64,000 nt of DNA, taken from positions 1,801,835 through 1,865,834 of the forward strand of contig OY740768.1 in assembly GCA_963513935.1 (NCBI GenBank), read 5' to 3'. This document shows positions 60,550 to 64,000 of the stretch, piece after piece. Within the stretch, counting starts at the first letter, position 1; every line of letters begins with the position of its first letter. The notes beneath the pieces are model-generated. The model worked only from the letters and a program-made list of their open reading frames with translations, did not search any database and had not been told where the DNA came from. The translations under genes and the position numbers were made by a program. This DNA is from Aphrophora alni. Its lineage: Eukaryota; Arthropoda; Insecta; Hemiptera; Aphrophoridae.

Positions 60550-63500
60550 TTTTTTCACTTTAAATAATTATTTATTTGTTTCATTCTCTAAATACGATTA
60601 GATACTCATATAACGTGTTCCACCATTGAAACCAATGACTGTTGAAGCAAGATACACTAGTGTTTCTCCTTAGATGTATTAATACATTCAATAAATAGTT
60701 CAGTAAACCCAACACGCTGTGTGACATGATATTCACACATCAAGAAGTACCAGTAAATAATACTAATGTAAACAGGAGCAGAACTCACACGAAAAAACAA
60801 ACAAAAGTTAAATTATTTTTATGAATGTTTTGTTGCATAAATGTAGGTTCCAATTCACCATTCACCTGATTTACACTGGTTGTAAATATTAATGACTGTA
60901 TCCATCAAAATAAATAAAACCAGAGTTCCTAACCTGAAAAATAAACCTTTACTCGGCCTCTGATGTATCTCGATGACTAATGACACAACTCCTTAGAACC
61001 GTAAACAATCAGTTAACTCTTTATATTTTACATGCACGCGGTAGTAAAAGTAATCAATTTTTATAGATAAACGCAAGGCACATAACAATCCAGCCAAGTT
61101 ATTTTTTACAAAAATATTGTGTTTTGTGTCCATTTTTATCTTCATAAATTGATAACCAACAGTTTAATTTCAATAAATCTCTTTCCTACAATAATCACGA
61201 ATTTGTTAACTTTAATCTTCGGATCAGAATACAATTTGTGTTCTTTAAGTTGAACAAGTCTACAAGTAATCTACTTCGACATGAAAAATCTGTACGAGAT
61301 TTAGTTTTTATTATATTTGTGTTGTTATTACTTTTAGGGGAAGACACAATTGTGTTTGTGACGTGTATTCAATATATATGTAAAATCGCTCAATTTTGTT
61401 ATTAAAGTTTTTGTCTACGTTTATCAGAAAATGTGTTTTGATGTGTTTTTGAAGTTTTGTTCAATCTGTATATTGTTCAAAAATAATGCAGGCCTATATT
61501 ATATGCTTATTGACTACAATATTACAATCTGTTTTAAAGAGTGTTTTGAAGTCTGGTTATAATGGATTAATTTTAAACAATTAACACCTGAGAATCAATT
61601 TGACCCTATCGGTTATTTTTTGTTTATAGTACAATTTCTCTCCAGTGTGCTTTGATTGGGTTGCAAAGAACTAAACAGACATTAAATTAATTTTATTCAA
61701 AAACGTTCTTTTTGGGACTCGGACTTCAAAATGAATATTTTCGTAATACAATCGACATAGAATTTTTGACCTATCAAATACTTTCTCTTTACTCTATGTG
61801 TGATAATTTTAAAATTATTTATATTTGAAAAAGTTGACCTATACTCTCAGATAGCCAAGCATTTGAGTGTTTAGAACAAAAAGTACTTCCATTTTATCAA
61901 AGGTTGTATTTAAATTCTTTTCTGTTATTCATTCAAATTCAATCTAGCCGTTTCAATACTTTTGAAACACTCTTTATATACCTATATGTTTCATTCTTGT
62001 TATACGTCAAGTATGATTTGTTTTTTCCGTCTTTAACTTATCTGAAATCAACACTTGTTGAATATTTAATCAATATATTTAATAATTAAAGGAAATCCAA
62101 GATGTTTATTGTTACATTTATTTATTTTTTTTAATTTCACCATGTCTTGGAATTTTACCGTATATGTATATCTTCAGGGTATCAATGGTTTATATTTCTT
62201 ATAATTTTGATGGGTGTATCATAGCACAACTGATATCGATGAAACAAGCAGTATTTCACTAGTTTTCAGACTGTACACAGTTTTATTTTTCCCCTATAAT
62301 TCCAAGGAGTTATTAATAGATTACATTTTATTGTCGTAAACTTCTTAGACAAGGTTGAAGGGTATCGATAGGGGAAAGTGCTTCAATCTAATGTTGTGAA
62401 TAACATCCCCTACGTTGACATCTTAATGTAGCCTTCAATCAACATCAGTGACAGATCAATTGACATCTTAATGTATCTTCTGATCTTTATCTCTATACTT
62501 TGTTTCTTAAATATATTTTGGAAATGCTGTTCTCATGTAAAAGTCATGTATAATAAACGGCGACAAAACAATGCACTAACTTTCTTACATTCTAATCTAC
62601 AAAAGGGAAATACTAACCTATCATAATATACATTGCTACCTCTCTAAAAATGTATAGTCACTAATTATAAGTGGAGACAAAAATGTATGTACTTTATTAT
62701 TGAATTTTATCTCATATTATATTTCTCATGTTTTGGTATTGAAATGTTTCCACTCTTATCAACATTTGATAATTTGTTTTTAAATTATATTGAATGATAT
62801 TTATATATTTAAATAAAGCTAAAATATTGTTCCTTCTGGGTTTCGTTTTAAACTAAAATTTTATTTAATTGAAATCAAATTTTGATAACGACTACCAAAA
62901 TTCATTTTTTCCACTAATTATTTCTGAACAATAATTTTCTTTTACTGACGATTTTGAACCTTTGAGTGAGTCATTAAACTTCACTTTAAAAATGAATGAA
63001 ATCAAGAGACCTTGAGAGATTAGGTTTTTCATCTCCATAACCGATTTGTTTTAAAATCAGTCATTTACAAACAGGTACTTTTAGACAGATGGTAATCAAT
63101 GACTTTTGTCTAGCTTATTAGAGGCTACAAATTACAATAATTTTATCAAAATCGTTTTTGAGAAAATCATTTGTGTTTCTGTGTCATGAAAAATTTTGAA
63201 ATATTGAAAAAAAATCAATAAACCTCAAAAAATCGCGAGATAAGACCTAAATATGCTCAATCATCAAATTTCAAATAATTCGTGTACCCGTTTAGGCTCC
63301 AGGAAACACAGATGAGAGACAATATCATTTTAAAATAATTTTTTGACTTGGTAGACATAAAATTGATATTTTAGCGAAAGGTTTGACAACAATTTTCGCT
63401 CCTTTAAGTACTTACTGTACACCACGTTTTGTGAAAACATGAAAGATGTGTTGTTTATTAAATTTAAATTCCACGTCTTCTTGCAGGGGAATGTTCCAAA

Positions 63501-64000
63501 TTCTGTGTTAGTTAGCACATTGAGTTCGAGTCTTCTTAACTACCAAAGGTAGCTCCGCACTCGTACCCACAATACTGGGTAATCACCGTAACTTTTCAGT
63601 TCTCAAGCGGAACACGAAACATCCGACACACCAATCAAAAACATAATACTAGGAAAAATTTTGCTATTAATTATTATATTAAACTTAAATTATTTTTAAA
63701 AAACTACATTTATATTTCCTAAAGTATAGTTGGACCAAAGTAGGTATGCGCATTGACCATGCTCTACTAATCTGACGTAAAAATCCACTTTTCTGTCACT
63801 AATAGTCAAAATAACTACAGTAAAAAAGTAACAAGTTGGGAACCTTATCAAATGAAACAGAATTTTAAATAATTTGAAGTAAAGAACACTTCAATGGCAT
63901 TTTTGGCTTTAATATTTTGTTTTTTAAGTTGAATTACATCAAGTTTTAGTATTAAAATTTTCAAATAGCCTGATAATTATTGTTGTTCATAATTTACATA
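60550..64000. other. AT-rich, no gene seen
   Basis: ORFs of 61-62 codons near 61904 (+) and 63518 (-) lack motifs. A diverged receptor exon cannot be excluded by eye. Confidence 0.4.

Overview
The window looks like an intron-rich, AT-rich arthropod nuclear locus, most likely insect. The basis is long runs of the TTAGG pentamer (the insect telomere motif, here at internal sites), a spliced animal neurotransmitter-receptor gene with introns of about 0.9 to 6.1 kb, and dense decayed eukaryotic transposons. No bacterial-type gene, operon or CRISPR array is visible. Almost all open frames in the window are chance ORFs or run through simple repeats.

The one clear gene is on the + strand, from about 32.0 to 54.0 kb. 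Six exons (32013-32149, 37703-37857, 43942-44125, 50213-50429, 52746-52880, 53795-53979) join in phase into about 337 codons. They cover the whole ligand-binding domain and transmembrane helices 1-3 of a nicotinic acetylcholine receptor alpha-type subunit: loops A-D, the 13-residue Cys-loop, the vicinal Cys pair of loop C, and an M2 pore with the GEK motif. It does not read like the alpha1-4 or alpha5-7 insect core subunits. The signal-peptide exon was not found, and the M3-M4 loop and M4 exons were not found with confidence. The last exon can read on for 30 codons into a hydrophobic, M4-like tail with a stop.

Region by region: 0-12.6 kb is gene-free and holds four copies of a ~280-bp dispersed repeat, a decayed LINE reverse transcriptase, a 343-bp (GA)n tract, a TTAGG composite tandem array, a ~2.2-kb element with ~190-bp inverted termini, and a hairpin repeat. 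13.3-16.05 kb is a satellite of 132/134-bp monomers (three ~44-bp submonomers) with an exact 1200-bp higher-order period. 16-32 kb is gene-free with dispersed repeats, a ~1-kb interstitial TTAGG block and an RNase H remnant just before the first receptor exon. 32-54 kb is the receptor; its introns hold a DDE transposase relic split by a hairpin repeat, a Penelope-like element fragment with a GIY-YIG domain, a (TC)n tract, a duplicated dead exon fragment and several inverted repeats. 54-64 kb is gene-free, with a hAT-type MITE carrying a perfect 8-bp target duplication, a LINE tail and a tRNA-like sequence.

The most notable recurring signal outside the gene is a set of at least ten dispersed short elements with one plan: a CUGANGA-like box, a short perfect hairpin, then GAAAC. 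That is the core layout of hammerhead ribozymes known from Penelope-like retroelements. One copy lies downstream of the GIY-YIG fragment in the window, on the same strand.
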